64,000 nt of DNA from Arthrobacter pascens (GTDB lineage Bacteria > Actinomycetota > Actinomycetes > Actinomycetales > Micrococcaceae). The notes under the pieces are model-generated. The model was not told the DNA's origin and made no database searches. It saw only the letters and a list, made by a program, of their open reading frames with translations. Both the position numbers and the translations under genes were made by a program. Shown in pieces: positions 7,360-16,119 of the stretch (position 1 is its first letter; each line of letters begins with the position of its first letter). Where the stretch lies: NCBI RefSeq assembly GCF_030815585.1, contig NZ_JAUSWY010000001.1, positions 2,914,001 to 2,978,000 on the forward strand, in the 5' to 3' direction.

Positions 7360-8360
7360 AGGAGCCCCTCCGCCCGGTACCAGGCGGCCTCGTCGTGGAG
7401 GGTGTCAGCAGCCGGCCGGAACTCGACGCCCAGCTCCCGCCGCGCCCGGTCGGAGCTGACGCGCGCCTTGTCGCCCTGCACGAGGACCTCGGCTCCGGCC
7501 CGGTTTGCGACGTCCTCGCGGCCCGTCAGGCGGTTGAGGGTGCCGAGGGAGGTCGCGAGGGCGAGCGTGAGCCCGCCGGGCAGGGCGTGCGGGGCGCGGC
7601 GCCCCGTCTCGCTCGCGATCACTGCGGCGAGGTCGCGCAGGCGCTCCCACCTGCCGGCGGCGACGTACCGACGGCCGCTGACCCCCATGTCGAGCACACG
7701 GACGCAGATCTCGGCGACGTCGCGTGCGTCGACCATGCTGTTGCCGACGTCGGGCAGGACGGGCAGCTCACCTCGGGCGATCGACAGGAAGAGCCGGCCC
7801 GACGACGTCGGGCCGCTGTCGCCGGGGCCCCACATCCAGCCGGGGAGGACGAGCGGGACCGAGGGGCCGCGCCCGTGCGCCACGTGCGCCTGGACGACCG
7901 CCTCGGCGGCGACCTTGCTGGCCGCGTACCCGTTCACGGCGTCGGCGGGCGGGGGCGACTGCTCATCGGCGGGTGCCGACACCTCGCCCTTGGCGAGCGC
8001 CGCGGTGGAGCTCACGTGCACGACGGTGCGGATGTCGTGCCGCTCGGCCACGGCCAGGAGGCGCCCGAGCGCCGTCACGTTGGTCTCGTACAGGAGCCGC
8101 GGGTCGGCGCCCGGCAGGTAGAACTCCCGGAAGTACGCGGCGGCGTGCACCACCGACCTAACGTCGGGCAGGACCTTGTCCCACACGTCCGGGTCGACGG
8201 TGTCGCCGACGACGACCCGCACCTCGGGCGGCAGGAGGCGGGCGGCGCGCTCGCCGTCCCGGGTAAGCACGGTGACGGGCCGGCCGTGCTCGACGAGCCG
8301 GCGCACCACCGACGAGCCGAGGAGGCCGGTGGCCCCGGTGACGAGGACGGGGTCATTCAT
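7356..8360 (-). CDS. NAD-dependent epimerase/dehydratase family protein
   Basis: 334 aa extended short-chain dehydrogenase. The start is ATG 8358-8360 with a strong GGAGGAAAG ribosome site; upstream frame is not coding. The N-terminus LVTGATGLLGSSVVRRL is the TGxxGxxG nucleotide-binding fold, VVHAAAYFREFY follows, and the active site shows HVSSTAAL and NGYAASKVAAE (YxxxK). The overall pattern is that of dihydroflavonol-4-reductase or 3beta-HSD-like members; the substrate is unknown. It overlaps the upstream MMPL fragment by 4 bp (ATGA) and the downstream hydrolase-like ORF by 4 bp (GTGA), so it is the middle of a tightly coupled operon. Confidence 0.9.
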   Translation of the reverse strand: MNDPVLVTGATGLLGSSVVRRLVEHGRPVTVLTRDGERAARLLPPEVRVVVGDTVDPDVWDKVLPDVRSVVHAAAYFREFYLPGADPRLLYETNVTALGRLLAVAERHDIRTVVHVSSTAALAKGEVSAPADEQSPPPADAVNGYAASKVAAEAVVQAHVAHGRGPSVPLVLPGWMWGPGDSGPTSSGRLFLSIARGELPVLPDVGNSMVDARDVAEICVRVLDMGVSGRRYVAAGRWERLRDLAAVIASETGRRAPHALPGGLTLALATSLGTLNRLTGREDVANRAGAEVLVQGDKARVSSDRARRELGVEFRPAADTLHDEAAWYRAEGLL

Positions 8361-8644
8361 CTTTCCTCCGCGGTGGTGGCGGGCACGGGCACGGCGACGC
8401 CGGGGGCCGCCACGTCCTCCGGCGCGGTGACCAGCAGCACGACGTCGGGGGCCGCCTGCGGGACATGCTCCTCGACCGCCGCGGCGACCAGCGACGACTC
8501 CGCCTCGGGGTCGGTCACGCCACCCGCGCCCAGCCGGCTCTCCACGCCGCTGCCACGCACGCTGCCCGGGGCGATGAACACCACCGCCGCGAGGAGGAGC
8601 AGGCGGGGGCGCCGTGTTGCTAGGGCACCGATATTGTTGAACAT
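8357..8644 (-). pseudogene. N-terminal fragment of a second MMPL transporter
   Basis: 95 codons from ATG 8642-8644, preceded by GGAGG at good spacing. The sequence MFNNIGALATRRPRLLLLAA, a first transmembrane helix, GSGVESRLGAGGVTDPEAES and PDVVLLVTAPED match the start of MmpL-type proteins (first helix plus beginning of periplasmic loop 1). The remaining 600-plus residues are missing: the frame stops at 8357, overlapping the epimerase start. It is a truncated remnant, still with initiation signals, at the head of the operon. It could be translated as a one-helix leader peptide. Confidence 0.75.
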
Positions 8645-8755
8645 CGAAGGCCTCCGTGTGCGCCAATAGTAGATTGTATCGATGATAGGCCTGGCGTATG
8701 GATGTCCGCAACGTTCACGGCAGCGGTCATCAACGCCATCAGAAAGGAGCTGGCA
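8645..8755. promoter_or_regulatory. Divergent control region between the MMPL operon and marR-type gene
   Basis: This 111-bp gap separates two divergent start codons and contains an AT-rich patch (about 8665-8690: AATAGTAGATTGTATCGATG) unusual for this GC-rich stretch, flanked by two AGGCCT sites. It is the natural place for overlapping promoters and the MarR operator. I could not define a convincing long dyad. Confidence 0.4.
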
Positions 8756-9208
8756 GTGGGAATCTCAGAACAAACGCCGCTGTCACAGACCATCGGATAC
8801 CGCCTGATCAAGGTGGGCGAGATGGTCATGGAGACGGCCGAGCAGGTACTGGCACCGACAGGGATCAAGCCGAGGCACTTCAACGTGCTCTCCACCCTCT
8901 CGGTCGACGCGACCCTGTCCCAGCGCGAGCTGAGCACGGCGCTGGGGATCGACCCGAACGTGATGGTCGACCTCATCGACGAGCTCGAGCGACAGGGCTT
9001 CGCCCGACGTGAGCGGAGCCCGGTCGACCGCCGTCGCCACATCGTGGTGGTCACCCCGAAGGGGAAGGCGGTGCTCACGAAGGCCCAGGCCGCGGTCAAC
9101 GAAGCCGAGGAACGGGTCCTCGGCGTGCTGACCTCGGACCAGCGTCAGGTCCTCTTCGAGGCCGCCGGCGTACTCCTGGGCCTGGCCCCGGTGCCGCGGG
9201 CGGGATGA
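8756..9208 (+). CDS. MarR-family transcriptional regulator
   Basis: 150 aa, the usual MarR length. GTG 8756 is chosen because AAAGGAG sits 6 bp ahead; in-frame starts further up lack a site. The winged helix-turn-helix shows LSQRELSTALGIDPNVMVDL and the wing ERQGFARRERSPVDRRRHIV, with the DRR motif of MarR proteins. These dimers usually repress a neighbouring efflux or detoxification operon and release DNA on binding a small aromatic ligand. Here the divergent MMPL/epimerase operon is the obvious target. The stop overlaps the next start by 4 bp (ATGA). Confidence 0.93.
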   Translation: MGISEQTPLSQTIGYRLIKVGEMVMETAEQVLAPTGIKPRHFNVLSTLSVDATLSQRELSTALGIDPNVMVDLIDELERQGFARRERSPVDRRRHIVVVTPKGKAVLTKAQAAVNEAEERVLGVLTSDQRQVLFEAAGVLLGLAPVPRAG

Positions 9209-9429
9209 GCACCCCGCCCGCGGCAGAGCTCGCGGCACGCCTGGCTGCGAAGGATGCCAAGGGAACGCGGAAGCGCGCCATCAGCGAGAACCCCCGCTAC
9301 ACCGGCATCGCGAACGGGTTCCGGTTCCAATGCACCGACTGCGGCGGAGGGTTCGAGGACGAGAACGAGGGCATTCACGCGGACGCCCGCTGCCGTGTCC
9401 CGGGTGCCAGGAGTTCGGGCCGGCTGTAA
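9205..9429 (+). CDS. Small CxxC-containing protein coupled to the MarR gene
   Basis: 74 aa, starting at the ATGA overlap with the MarR stop, so it is translationally coupled. The N-terminal 35 residues are Ala/Lys-rich. The C-terminal half has FQCTDCGGGF and a later HADARC, a possible zinc-ribbon-like Cys2-His/Cys arrangement. I do not recognise a family. It may be a small partner of the regulator or a remnant; no function is claimed. Confidence 0.5.
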   Translation: MSTPPAAELAARLAAKDAKGTRKRAISENPRYTGIANGFRFQCTDCGGGFEDENEGIHADARCRVPGARSSGRL

Positions 9430-9494
9430 GGCTGACGATCAGAGCGGGTCAATGCTCTTCGCAGCCGCAGAAGTCGTTTTCTGACTGCTTCCGT

Positions 9495-9834
9495 CTACAC
9501 CATCTTGTAGAACCAGTGCCCGAGCAAGGTGGGCTCCGGGTGCGATTCAGTTACCGGGTAGGGCCCCAGGAGTGGCACCGGCTCTTGCAAGGGCATGATC
9601 CGATATCCGTTCGCTCATAGAACGACGGCACCCCGTTGCGCTCATCCATGAAACCGGTCATGTGCGAGACACCTTCGCTGCGGGCGTTGGCTTCAACGGC
9701 TGCAAGCAGGGCTCGACCGACGCCTTGGCCGCGCATGTCCTCGCGGACCGCTATCGAGCCGAGTACGGGCGAACGCGGGCCAAACCGCGGGCGTATTCCT
9801 GCCCTCCACGCTGGGCCGCGATCTGAATCAGCAT
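9495..9834 (-). pseudogene. Frameshifted GNAT acetyltransferase remnant
   Basis: Three minus-strand frames join into one GNAT-like protein. From 9834 one frame reads LIQIAAQRGGQEYARGLARV. A second frame gives LGSIAVREDMRGQGVGRALL (the acetyl-CoA-binding motif A), ARSEGVSHMTGFM and VPSFYER. A third, after a one-base loss near 9613-9616, gives GYRIMPLQEPVPLLGPYPVT and ends LLGHWFYKMV at TAG 9495-9497. At least two single-base indels and loss of the N-terminal region make it a pseudogene. The segment from 9430 to 9926 otherwise holds no gene that I can support. Confidence 0.75.
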
Positions 9835-9926
9835 GGAAACTGCGCTGCGCTGGCCCATCCTTTTCTTCCCGGAAGGCCAGCCGCTGAAGGACACTGCCCC
9901 GGGAGCTGCCCTTATGCTTGGGGCTT

Positions 9927-10607
9927 ATGAGTGCGCCCGGGAAAATCATCATGATCCGGCACGGCCAGTCCGCAGCCAACGCCGATACCTCCATCTACAA
10001 CCGCGTCCCAGATTACCGGATACCCCTCACTCCCCTGGGTGTGGAACAGGCCAGGGCGGCCGGCGAACGCATCCGGAGGGAGCTGGACGGCCGTCAGGTC
10101 TGTGTCTACGTGTCGCCCTACCTGAGGGCCCACCAGACCCTCGAAGCCCTCAACCTTGGAAGCCTCACGGAAAGGGTGATCGAGGAGCCGCGGCTCCGCG
10201 AGCAGGACTGGGCCAACTTCCAGATCAGCGGCGAGATCGAGGACCAGAAGGAACTCCGCAACGCCTACGGCCACTTCTTCTACCGCTTCCGCGAAGGCGA
10301 GTCCGGCTCCGACGTCTACGACCGCATCTCCTCGTTCATGGAGACGCTCTACCGGCATTGGTCCAAGCCGGACTACGCACCCAACACCCTGCTGGTGACC
10401 CACGGACTCACCATGCGGCTGTTCTGCATGCGCTGGTTCCACTGGTCTGTGGAGTACTTCGAATCGCTCAACAATCCGGACAACGCTGCAGTGCGGACCC
10501 TGGTCCGCAGCGACCAGCACAAGTACGAACTCGACATTCCGTTCAGCCAATGGGTGGACCGCAGGGTGGATGAGACTGTCTTGGACGCGCCGCCCGTGGT
10601 CTTTTAG
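9927..10607 (+). CDS. Histidine phosphatase family protein
   Basis: 226 aa from ATG 9927 (a TTG at 9918 is less likely). The N-terminal IIMIRHGQSAAN is the RHG phosphate-binding motif with the phosphoaccepting His, and VTHGLTMRLFC carries the second catalytic His. The family covers phosphoglycerate-mutase-like phosphatases; the long NYR.PDYRIPLTPLG-type start is common in actinobacteria, but the substrate is not known. The stop lies 3 bp from the convergent DeoR-type gene stop at 10611, leaving no separate terminator. Confidence 0.88.
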   Translation: MSAPGKIIMIRHGQSAANADTSIYNRVPDYRIPLTPLGVEQARAAGERIRRELDGRQVCVYVSPYLRAHQTLEALNLGSLTERVIEEPRLREQDWANFQISGEIEDQKELRNAYGHFFYRFREGESGSDVYDRISSFMETLYRHWSKPDYAPNTLLVTHGLTMRLFCMRWFHWSVEYFESLNNPDNAAVRTLVRSDQHKYELDIPFSQWVDRRVDETVLDAPPVVF

Positions 10608-10610
10608 CCT

Positions 10611-11405
10611 TCAGGCGATGTGGGGAGCAACGATGACTTCCGTGCCCGTGGCCTCGAACGCTGCCTTGTCCTTGGCCGAAATCCCGGCATCGGTGATAAG
10701 GCGTGTGAACTCGTAGCCGTCCATGGTGGCGAAGGCCCGGACGCCCACCTTGGATGAATCCGCCAGCACGTACGAGATACGGGCCCTGCTGGCCAGCAGG
10801 GCATTTACTGATGCCTCACCCTCCCCGGTGTTGGTCGGTCCCACCTCAGGGTCAATGCCGTTCACGCCGATGAACGCGATGTCCAGGACCACCTTCTGCA
10901 TGATGATGTCGGTGTATGGCCCCACCAGTTCATAGGAGCGTGGATTGAGGATGCCGCCGGTCACCATGACTTTAATGTTGGGCCGGACGGCCAGCTGCGA
11001 GGCGATGTTAATGGCGTTGGTGACCACTGTCAGCGTGGACTGGTTTGACGGCGCGTTGAGGTCTTCGCGGGTTGCCAGGATCTGGGCCAGGGCGGTGCTG
11101 GTAGTGCCTCCGCAGAGCCCGATCACCGCACCGGGGGCAATGAGCGCAGACGCCGCCTGGGCAATCTCTTCCTTGGCCACAGCATGGTCGTCACGGTTGT
11201 ACCGGCCTGGGAGGTCATAGGCGAGGGCGCCCGTGGTGGCGCCGCCCCGGGTCCGGGTCAGCAGCCGCCGCTTGGCGAGGCTGTCCAGATCGCGCCGGGC
11301 CGTGGCCGGTGAGACGCCAAGCCGGCCGACGATCTCCTCCACCTCCACCTGGCCGGTTTTGGCGAGGAGGTCCAGGATGGCCGTGAGTCGGTCGGTGCGG
11401 GTCAT
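10611..11405 (-). CDS. DeoR/GlpR-family transcriptional regulator
   Basis: 264 aa, the standard length. The N-terminal DeoR helix-turn-helix reads VEEIVGRLGVSPATARRDLD, followed by the LTRTRGGA wing signature. The C-terminal sugar-phosphate sensor domain has LCGGTTSTALA, VVTNAINIA, VTGGILNPRSYELVGP and FIGVNGIDPEVG. Members bind phosphorylated sugars and repress sugar-use operons. No sugar catabolic gene adjoins it, so the effector cannot be named. An elaborate operator-like element (11438-11485) lies just upstream, implying autoregulation. Confidence 0.92.
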   Translation of the reverse strand: MTRTDRLTAILDLLAKTGQVEVEEIVGRLGVSPATARRDLDSLAKRRLLTRTRGGATTGALAYDLPGRYNRDDHAVAKEEIAQAASALIAPGAVIGLCGGTTSTALAQILATREDLNAPSNQSTLTVVTNAINIASQLAVRPNIKVMVTGGILNPRSYELVGPYTDIIMQKVVLDIAFIGVNGIDPEVGPTNTGEGEASVNALLASRARISYVLADSSKVGVRAFATMDGYEFTRLITDAGISAKDKAAFEATGTEVIVAPHIA

Positions 11406-11437
11406 GGTGCCTCTCGGAGTGAAACAGTCACCGATAA

Positions 11438-11485
11438 GTGACGTTTTCTGATCATAACAGACACCAAATGATCATGTAACGTCAC
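11438..11485. promoter_or_regulatory. Nested operator upstream of the DeoR-type gene
   Basis: An 8-bp perfect inverted repeat (GTGACGTT at 11438-11445, AACGTCAC at 11478-11485) encloses two TGATCAT direct repeats starting at 11449 and 11469, exactly 20 bp apart or about two helical turns. This architecture suits cooperative binding by a dimeric or tetrameric repressor. It begins 33 bp upstream of the regulator start. Confidence 0.65.
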
Positions 11486-11500
11486 ACAGGCCCTCTGCGG

Positions 11501-12706
11501 CTACCGCGCCCGGACCCCCGCCCGCCATACAGCGTACGTGAGCGGCATGCCCGGGCGGTAGGCGAGGTGGCTTGCCGACGGCGCATTCAGGACGTGCAGG
11601 TCCGCCCGGTGTCCGACGGCGAGGGATCCCACCGCCCGTTGGCCGTCGGCGTCGTTACCGGCCTCCCGGTGCAGCGCCAGCGCCCCGCCGTACGTCGCCG
11701 CCCGGACAGCCTCATGGACGGTGAGCTGCATCTGCAGCACTGCCGTGGCAACGCAGAAGGCCATGGAGCTGGTGTAGGAGGTTCCCGGGTTGCAGTTGGA
11801 GGCGAGGGCCAGCTGCACCCCCGCATCCAGGAGCTTACGTCCCGGGGCGAGCGGCTGCCTGGTGGAGAGGTCGCACGCCGGTAGGCAGGTGGCCACGGTA
11901 CCGCGTGCGCCGGCGCCGGACTCCCAGCCGGACCAGCTTCCGGCCAGCGCTGCCACGTCACCGTCCGACAGGTAGTTCACATGGTCAACACTGGCCGCCC
12001 CCAGCTCCACTGCAAGCTGCACGCCGGGACCCTCGCCCAGCTGGTTGCCGTGTACACGGATGCCCAGCCCGGCGTCCCGGCAGGCCTGGAGTACGTGGCG
12101 GGCCTGCTCGGCGGTGAAGGCACCCTCTTCGCAGAACACGTCCGCCCACCGCACATAGGGGCGGACGGCGTCAAGCATGGGTCCACAGACCAGCTCGGTG
12201 TACGCGTCCGCGTCAGCCCCTGCGGGGACCAGATGGGCACCGAGGTAGGTCACTTCATCCGCCACGGTGGAAGCGATCCGGGCGCTCCGGGCTTCGTGCT
12301 CGGTGTCCAGCCCGTACCCTGTTTTGGTTTCGAGGTAGGTGGTGCCTTGCGATACGGCCTCAGCCACCCGCCCCATCGCCAGCCGCGTGAGGTCATAGTC
12401 GGACGTGCGGCGCGTGGCGTCCATGGTCACGGCGATGCCTCCCGCTGAATATGATTCCCCTGCCATCCTGGCCTCGAACTCCGCGGAACGGTCGCCCGCG
12501 AAGACCAAGTGCGTATGGGAATCCACCCAGCCAGGCAGCACGGCGCGGCCACCGGCGTCCATCGCGTCATCAGCCGCGGGGGCATCGCTGGCCGCCCCGA
12601 TCCATTCAATCCGCTCACCGTCGATCACGACGGCGGCGTCCTTCAGGACCCGATGCTCCATGTCCTGGGTCATCAGTTCGGCAATGTTGGTGATCAGCGT
12701 GCTCAT
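11501..12706 (-). CDS. hutI: Imidazolonepropionase
   Basis: 401 aa, the usual size. HutI hydrolyses imidazolone-5-propionate to N-formimino-L-glutamate, the third step of histidine degradation. It is an amidohydrolase with a metal centre. The first metal motif is SHTHLVFAGDRS, with further family blocks TYLETKTGYGLD, GAHLVPAGAD, IRVHGNQLGEGPG and LASNCNPGTSY. ATG 12704-12706 is chosen over an upstream in-frame extension that overlaps the FAD oxidoreductase gene. It follows that gene by 11 bp, likely as one operon. Other hut genes are not in the window. Confidence 0.93.
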   Translation of the reverse strand: MSTLITNIAELMTQDMEHRVLKDAAVVIDGERIEWIGAASDAPAADDAMDAGGRAVLPGWVDSHTHLVFAGDRSAEFEARMAGESYSAGGIAVTMDATRRTSDYDLTRLAMGRVAEAVSQGTTYLETKTGYGLDTEHEARSARIASTVADEVTYLGAHLVPAGADADAYTELVCGPMLDAVRPYVRWADVFCEEGAFTAEQARHVLQACRDAGLGIRVHGNQLGEGPGVQLAVELGAASVDHVNYLSDGDVAALAGSWSGWESGAGARGTVATCLPACDLSTRQPLAPGRKLLDAGVQLALASNCNPGTSYTSSMAFCVATAVLQMQLTVHEAVRAATYGGALALHREAGNDADGQRAVGSLAVGHRADLHVLNAPSASHLAYRPGMPLTYAVWRAGVRAR

Positions 12707-12717
12707 GAGTCCATTCT

Positions 12718-13824
12718 TCAGCCCCGGATGGACCAGCGGCTTGCGGCGAGCGCCTGCGCTGTCCGGGATACCGGATGCGTGCCGGAATCCTGGCCCTGAC
12801 CTGCCAGGATCTGGGCGGCGGCCAGCTCCGCCATGGCCGCCGACGTCTGGAAGCCGTAGCCTCCTTGCCCGGCCAGCCAGTAGAAACCGGGAGCCTCGGC
12901 GTCGAAGCCTGCCACCGGGATGCCGTCGGCCGCCTCGGTCCGGAGGCCGGTCCACGCAGTCCGGACGCCGCGGATCCCGAGCGTGGTCACCCGGTTGAGT
13001 TTCGTCACCAGCCGCTCCACATCCCCGGGGCGCGGCCGCGCATCCTCCGGCCCGCTGGGAACCGTCTCCGACGGCGATATCAGCACATCGTTGCCGTCGC
13101 GGCGGAAGTAGAAGGAGTCGTCCGCGGCGGCCACCATGGGGCTGTACTCAGGCAGCGGATGTTCGACGTCGACAATCGCCGCGGTGCGCCGGTACGGCTG
13201 CAGGCCGAGCTTCTCCACTCCGCTGATGACTGCCAGTTCGTCCGCCCAGGCGCCGGCGGCGTTAACCATCACCCCGGCCTGGAATGCTTCCTGCCCCGCC
13301 CCGATCTCCCAACCGGAACCCAGGCGCTGGGCGGAATGCACCCGCGCACCGGTGATGATGTCGGCTCCGGCGGCCTCCGCCCGCAGCCTGTAGTCCGCCA
13401 GCAGCAGGGGCGCGTTACAGCCGAAGGATCCCGTGTCCAGGCCTGCGGCAGAGAAAGACTCCGGGACCAGGGCCGGGCACAGATCAAGGGCCTCCGCGTG
13501 GGAGATGGGGCGCATATGCCCGCTGCTCTCTGCCCGCACCGCTTCCTCCGTGCCGATGAGCATAAAGCTGCGTGGCGACAGGACGGGCTCGGGCAGTTTT
13601 GCGTCCCTGGCGGCCATGAGCTCCAGTGTGCGGACCGTCAGTTCCTGGACAACCGCGGGGCCGTAGCTGGGAATCAGGTTCCGGGCGGAGCGGGAGGACG
13701 TGTGGTATGCCAGCTCCTGCTCCGCTTCCACCAGCGCCACGCTGCAGCTGCCCGCAAGCACCGAGGCCAGGGACAGGCCGGCTATGCCGCCGCCCACAAT
13801 CAGGACGTCGTAGTGTGCTGTCAT
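12718..13824 (-). CDS. FAD-dependent amine/D-amino-acid oxidoreductase (DAO family)
   Basis: 368 aa. The N-terminal dinucleotide-binding site is YDVLIVGGGIAGLSLASVLA, and the C-terminal FAD-contact region is GLRTEAADGIPVAGFDA...GFYWLAGQGGYGFQT, typical of the DAO fold. The pattern SRSARNLIPSYGP near residue 45 resembles D-arginine dehydrogenase-like proteins. Substrate is not resolved; D-amino acids or N-substituted glycines are possible. It sits 43 bp behind kbl and 11 bp before hutI, so it belongs to an amino-acid catabolic block. Confidence 0.85.
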   Translation of the reverse strand: MTAHYDVLIVGGGIAGLSLASVLAGSCSVALVEAEQELAYHTSSRSARNLIPSYGPAVVQELTVRTLELMAARDAKLPEPVLSPRSFMLIGTEEAVRAESSGHMRPISHAEALDLCPALVPESFSAAGLDTGSFGCNAPLLLADYRLRAEAAGADIITGARVHSAQRLGSGWEIGAGQEAFQAGVMVNAAGAWADELAVISGVEKLGLQPYRRTAAIVDVEHPLPEYSPMVAAADDSFYFRRDGNDVLISPSETVPSGPEDARPRPGDVERLVTKLNRVTTLGIRGVRTAWTGLRTEAADGIPVAGFDAEAPGFYWLAGQGGYGFQTSAAMAELAAAQILAGQGQDSGTHPVSRTAQALAASRWSIRG

Positions 13825-13867
13825 GCGTCCATCCTTGCAGAGTTGCCGTGTGGCCGGGCCGGCAGTC

Positions 13868-15064
13868 CTACGCGGCTACTGCGGCACGGCTGGCGACGAA
13901 GGCACTCACGCAAGCCTCGACGTCGTCCGCTGAGTGTGACGCCGAAAGCTGCACCCGGATCCGGGCGGCGCCGCGCGGGACTACGGGAAAGCTGAAGGCG
14001 GTGACGAAGACGCCATGCCGGAGCATCTGGTCCGCCACTTTGGCAGCCAGCACGGCGTCGCCGAACATCACCGGAACGATCGCGTGCTCGCCGTCCAGGA
14101 GCTCGAAGCCCTCCTCCGTCATCCGGCGCCGGAACAGCTGTGCATTCTCGAAAAGCCGGGTTCGCAGCTCGCCGGAACTTTGCACCAGGTCTAACGCTTT
14201 GATGGTGGCCGCCACGATGGCGGGGGCCAGGGAGTTGGAGAAGAGGTAGGGGCGGGCCTTCTGGCGGAGCATTGCCACCACCTCGCTGCGGCCGGAGACG
14301 TATCCGCCGGAGGCGCCGCCCAGCGCTTTGCCGAACGTTCCGGTGTAGATGTCCACCCGGTGGGACACGCCGGCGTGCTCGGGCGTCCCGGCACCCGTGG
14401 CGCCCATAAAGCCCACTGCATGGGAATCGTCCACCATGACCAGCGCATCGTGCTGCTCAGCGAGGCCGCAGATGGCTTCCAGCGGTGCGAGGTAGCCGTC
14501 CATCGAGAAAACACCGTCCGTGACGATGATTTTGCGCCGGGAGTCCTTCGCCTCAATAAGCTTCGCTTCCAGGTCGGCCATGTCCTGGTTCGCATAGCGG
14601 AACCGCTGCGCCTTGCACAGCCGGATGCCGTCGATGATGGAGGCGTGGTTCAGGGCGTCGGAGATGACGGCGTCCTCAGGCCCGAACAGCGACTCGAAGA
14701 CGCCGCCGTTGGCGTCGAAGCAGCTGGAGAAGAGGATGGTGTCCTCCGTGCCCAGGAAGCTGGAGACGCGGGCTTCCAGTTCCAGGTGCAGGTCCTGGGT
14801 GCCGCAGATGAAACGGACACTTGCCATGCCGAAGCCGCGGGCGTCCATGGCTGTCTTGGCGGCCGCGATGATGTCCGGGTGGTCGGCCAGGCCCAGGTAG
14901 TTGTTGGCGCAGAAGTTCAGGACGTTGGCCCCCGGCTGGCCGATCTGCCCTGCCGTGACATGGCTGGACTGCGGTGAATTGATGCTTCGTTCGGTCTTGA
15001 AGAGTCCGGCGGTGCGGATCTCCTCCAGCTCATCCTGCAGCTGGTCCTTGATCGAGGTGTACAT
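13868..15064 (-). CDS. kbl: Glycine C-acetyltransferase (2-amino-3-ketobutyrate CoA ligase)
   Basis: 398 aa, the normal length. Kbl cleaves 2-amino-3-ketobutyrate with CoA to glycine and acetyl-CoA, completing threonine degradation begun by Tdh. It belongs to the PLP-dependent alpha-oxoamine synthases. Visible motifs are [40 protein letters not shown] and [15 protein letters not shown], the last with the PLP lysine. It starts 8 bp after the tdh stop, the classic tdh-kbl pairing. Confidence 0.96.
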   Translation of the reverse strand: MYTSIKDQLQDELEEIRTAGLFKTERSINSPQSSHVTAGQIGQPGANVLNFCANNYLGLADHPDIIAAAKTAMDARGFGMASVRFICGTQDLHLELEARVSSFLGTEDTILFSSCFDANGGVFESLFGPEDAVISDALNHASIIDGIRLCKAQRFRYANQDMADLEAKLIEAKDSRRKIIVTDGVFSMDGYLAPLEAICGLAEQHDALVMVDDSHAVGFMGATGAGTPEHAGVSHRVDIYTGTFGKALGGASGGYVSGRSEVVAMLRQKARPYLFSNSLAPAIVAATIKALDLVQSSGELRTRLFENAQLFRRRMTEEGFELLDGEHAIVPVMFGDAVLAAKVADQMLRHGVFVTAFSFPVVPRGAARIRVQLSASHSADDVEACVSAFVASRAAVAA

Positions 15065-15072
15065 GGCGCTCC

Positions 15073-16119
15073 TTAGAGTTCGGTCCAGTCGAGAACAACT
15101 TTGCCGCCCAGGCCGGCCCGGGCAATGTCAAAGCCTTTTTCCCATTCCGCTGCGGGAAGCTTGTCCGTCACCACCGCGGAGATTCCGGCGTGCAGCACCG
15201 GGTTGGAGGACAGCATGGCACTCATGGCGTACCAGGTCTCGTACATTTCCCGGCCGTAGATGCCCTTCAACGTCAGCATGTGCGTGACCACCTTGCCCCA
15301 GTCGATGGTGATGGACTGGGTGGGCAGGCCAAGCATGGCAATGCGGCCGCCGTGGTTCATGTTGTCGATCATCTCAGGCAATGCCGTGGGGTGGCCGGAC
15401 ATTTCCATGCCGATGTCAAAGCCCTCGCGCATGCCCAGCTCCCGCTGCGCATCCCGGACCCGCGTGGTGGAGACGTCGATGGCCAGGTCCGCGCCCAGGC
15501 GGCGTGCCAGGTCCAGGCGGGGCTGCGAAACGTCGGTGATGGCGATCTTGCGGGCACCGGCATGGCGGGCCACGGCAATGGCCATCAGGCCGATGGGGCC
15601 CGCGCCGGTGATGAGGACGTCCTCGCCCACGAGCGGGAAGCTGAGGGCGGTGTGGACGGCGTTGCCGAAGGGATCGAAGATGGCACCGAGCTCCGGCGTG
15701 ACCGACTGGCCGTGATGGACCCAGACGTTGGTTTCGGGGATGACCACGAACTCTGCGAAGGCGCCGTCACGCTGGACGCCCACACTGACCGTGTGGATGC
15801 ACATCTGCCGGCGGCCCGCGCGGCAGTTGCGGCAGATTCCGCAAACCACGTGGCCCTCGCCGGAGACCCTGTCGCCCACTTTGACGTCACGGACATCCAC
15901 GCCGACCTCCACCACCTCGCCGTAGAACTCGTGGCCAGCGATGAGCGGAGCCTCGATGATGCCCTGCGCCCAGGCGTCCCAGGCCTGGATATGGAGGTCC
16001 GTCCCGCAGATGCCAGTGGTCATCACCCGGATTTTGACCTCGGCAGGCCCTGCCTGCGGCTCCGGACGGTCCACCAGTTCAAATCCGGCCTGCGGCCCGG
16101 CCTTGTACAGAGCCTTCAT
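15073..16119 (-). CDS. tdh: L-threonine 3-dehydrogenase
   Basis: 348 aa zinc-dependent medium-chain dehydrogenase oxidising L-threonine to 2-amino-3-ketobutyrate with NAD+. The catalytic zinc region is [16 protein letters not shown] and [13 protein letters not shown]; the structural zinc cysteines are in [15 protein letters not shown]. The NAD site is [16 protein letters not shown]. The GTDxHI and WDxW features are characteristic of Tdh. It is the first gene of tdh-kbl and is divergent from a LysR-family gene 129 bp away, which is its likely regulator. Confidence 0.96.
   Translation of the reverse strand: MKALYKAGPQAGFELVDRPEPQAGPAEVKIRVMTTGICGTDLHIQAWDAWAQGIIEAPLIAGHEFYGEVVEVGVDVRDVKVGDRVSGEGHVVCGICRNCRAGRRQMCIHTVSVGVQRDGAFAEFVVIPETNVWVHHGQSVTPELGAIFDPFGNAVHTALSFPLVGEDVLITGAGPIGLMAIAVARHAGARKIAITDVSQPRLDLARRLGADLAIDVSTTRVRDAQRELGMREGFDIGMEMSGHPTALPEMIDNMNHGGRIAMLGLPTQSITIDWGKVVTHMLTLKGIYGREMYETWYAMSAMLSSNPVLHAGISAVVTDKLPAAEWEKGFDIARAGLGGKVVLDWTEL

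Noticed and set aside
6447..8669. 740-codon plus-strand open frame
   Set aside because: It is antisense to the MMPL, hydrolase-like, epimerase and MMPL-fragment genes. Its Arg/Pro/Ala-rich composition has no domain, typical of shadow frames in GC-rich DNA.
8645..8755. ATCGAT-centred MarR operator
   Set aside because: Beyond the six central bases the arms do not match, so I could not support a specific site and list only the control region.
12775..13995. 406-codon plus-strand open frame
   Set aside because: It is antisense to the FAD oxidoreductase and kbl, both of which have clear motifs; no domain is seen.
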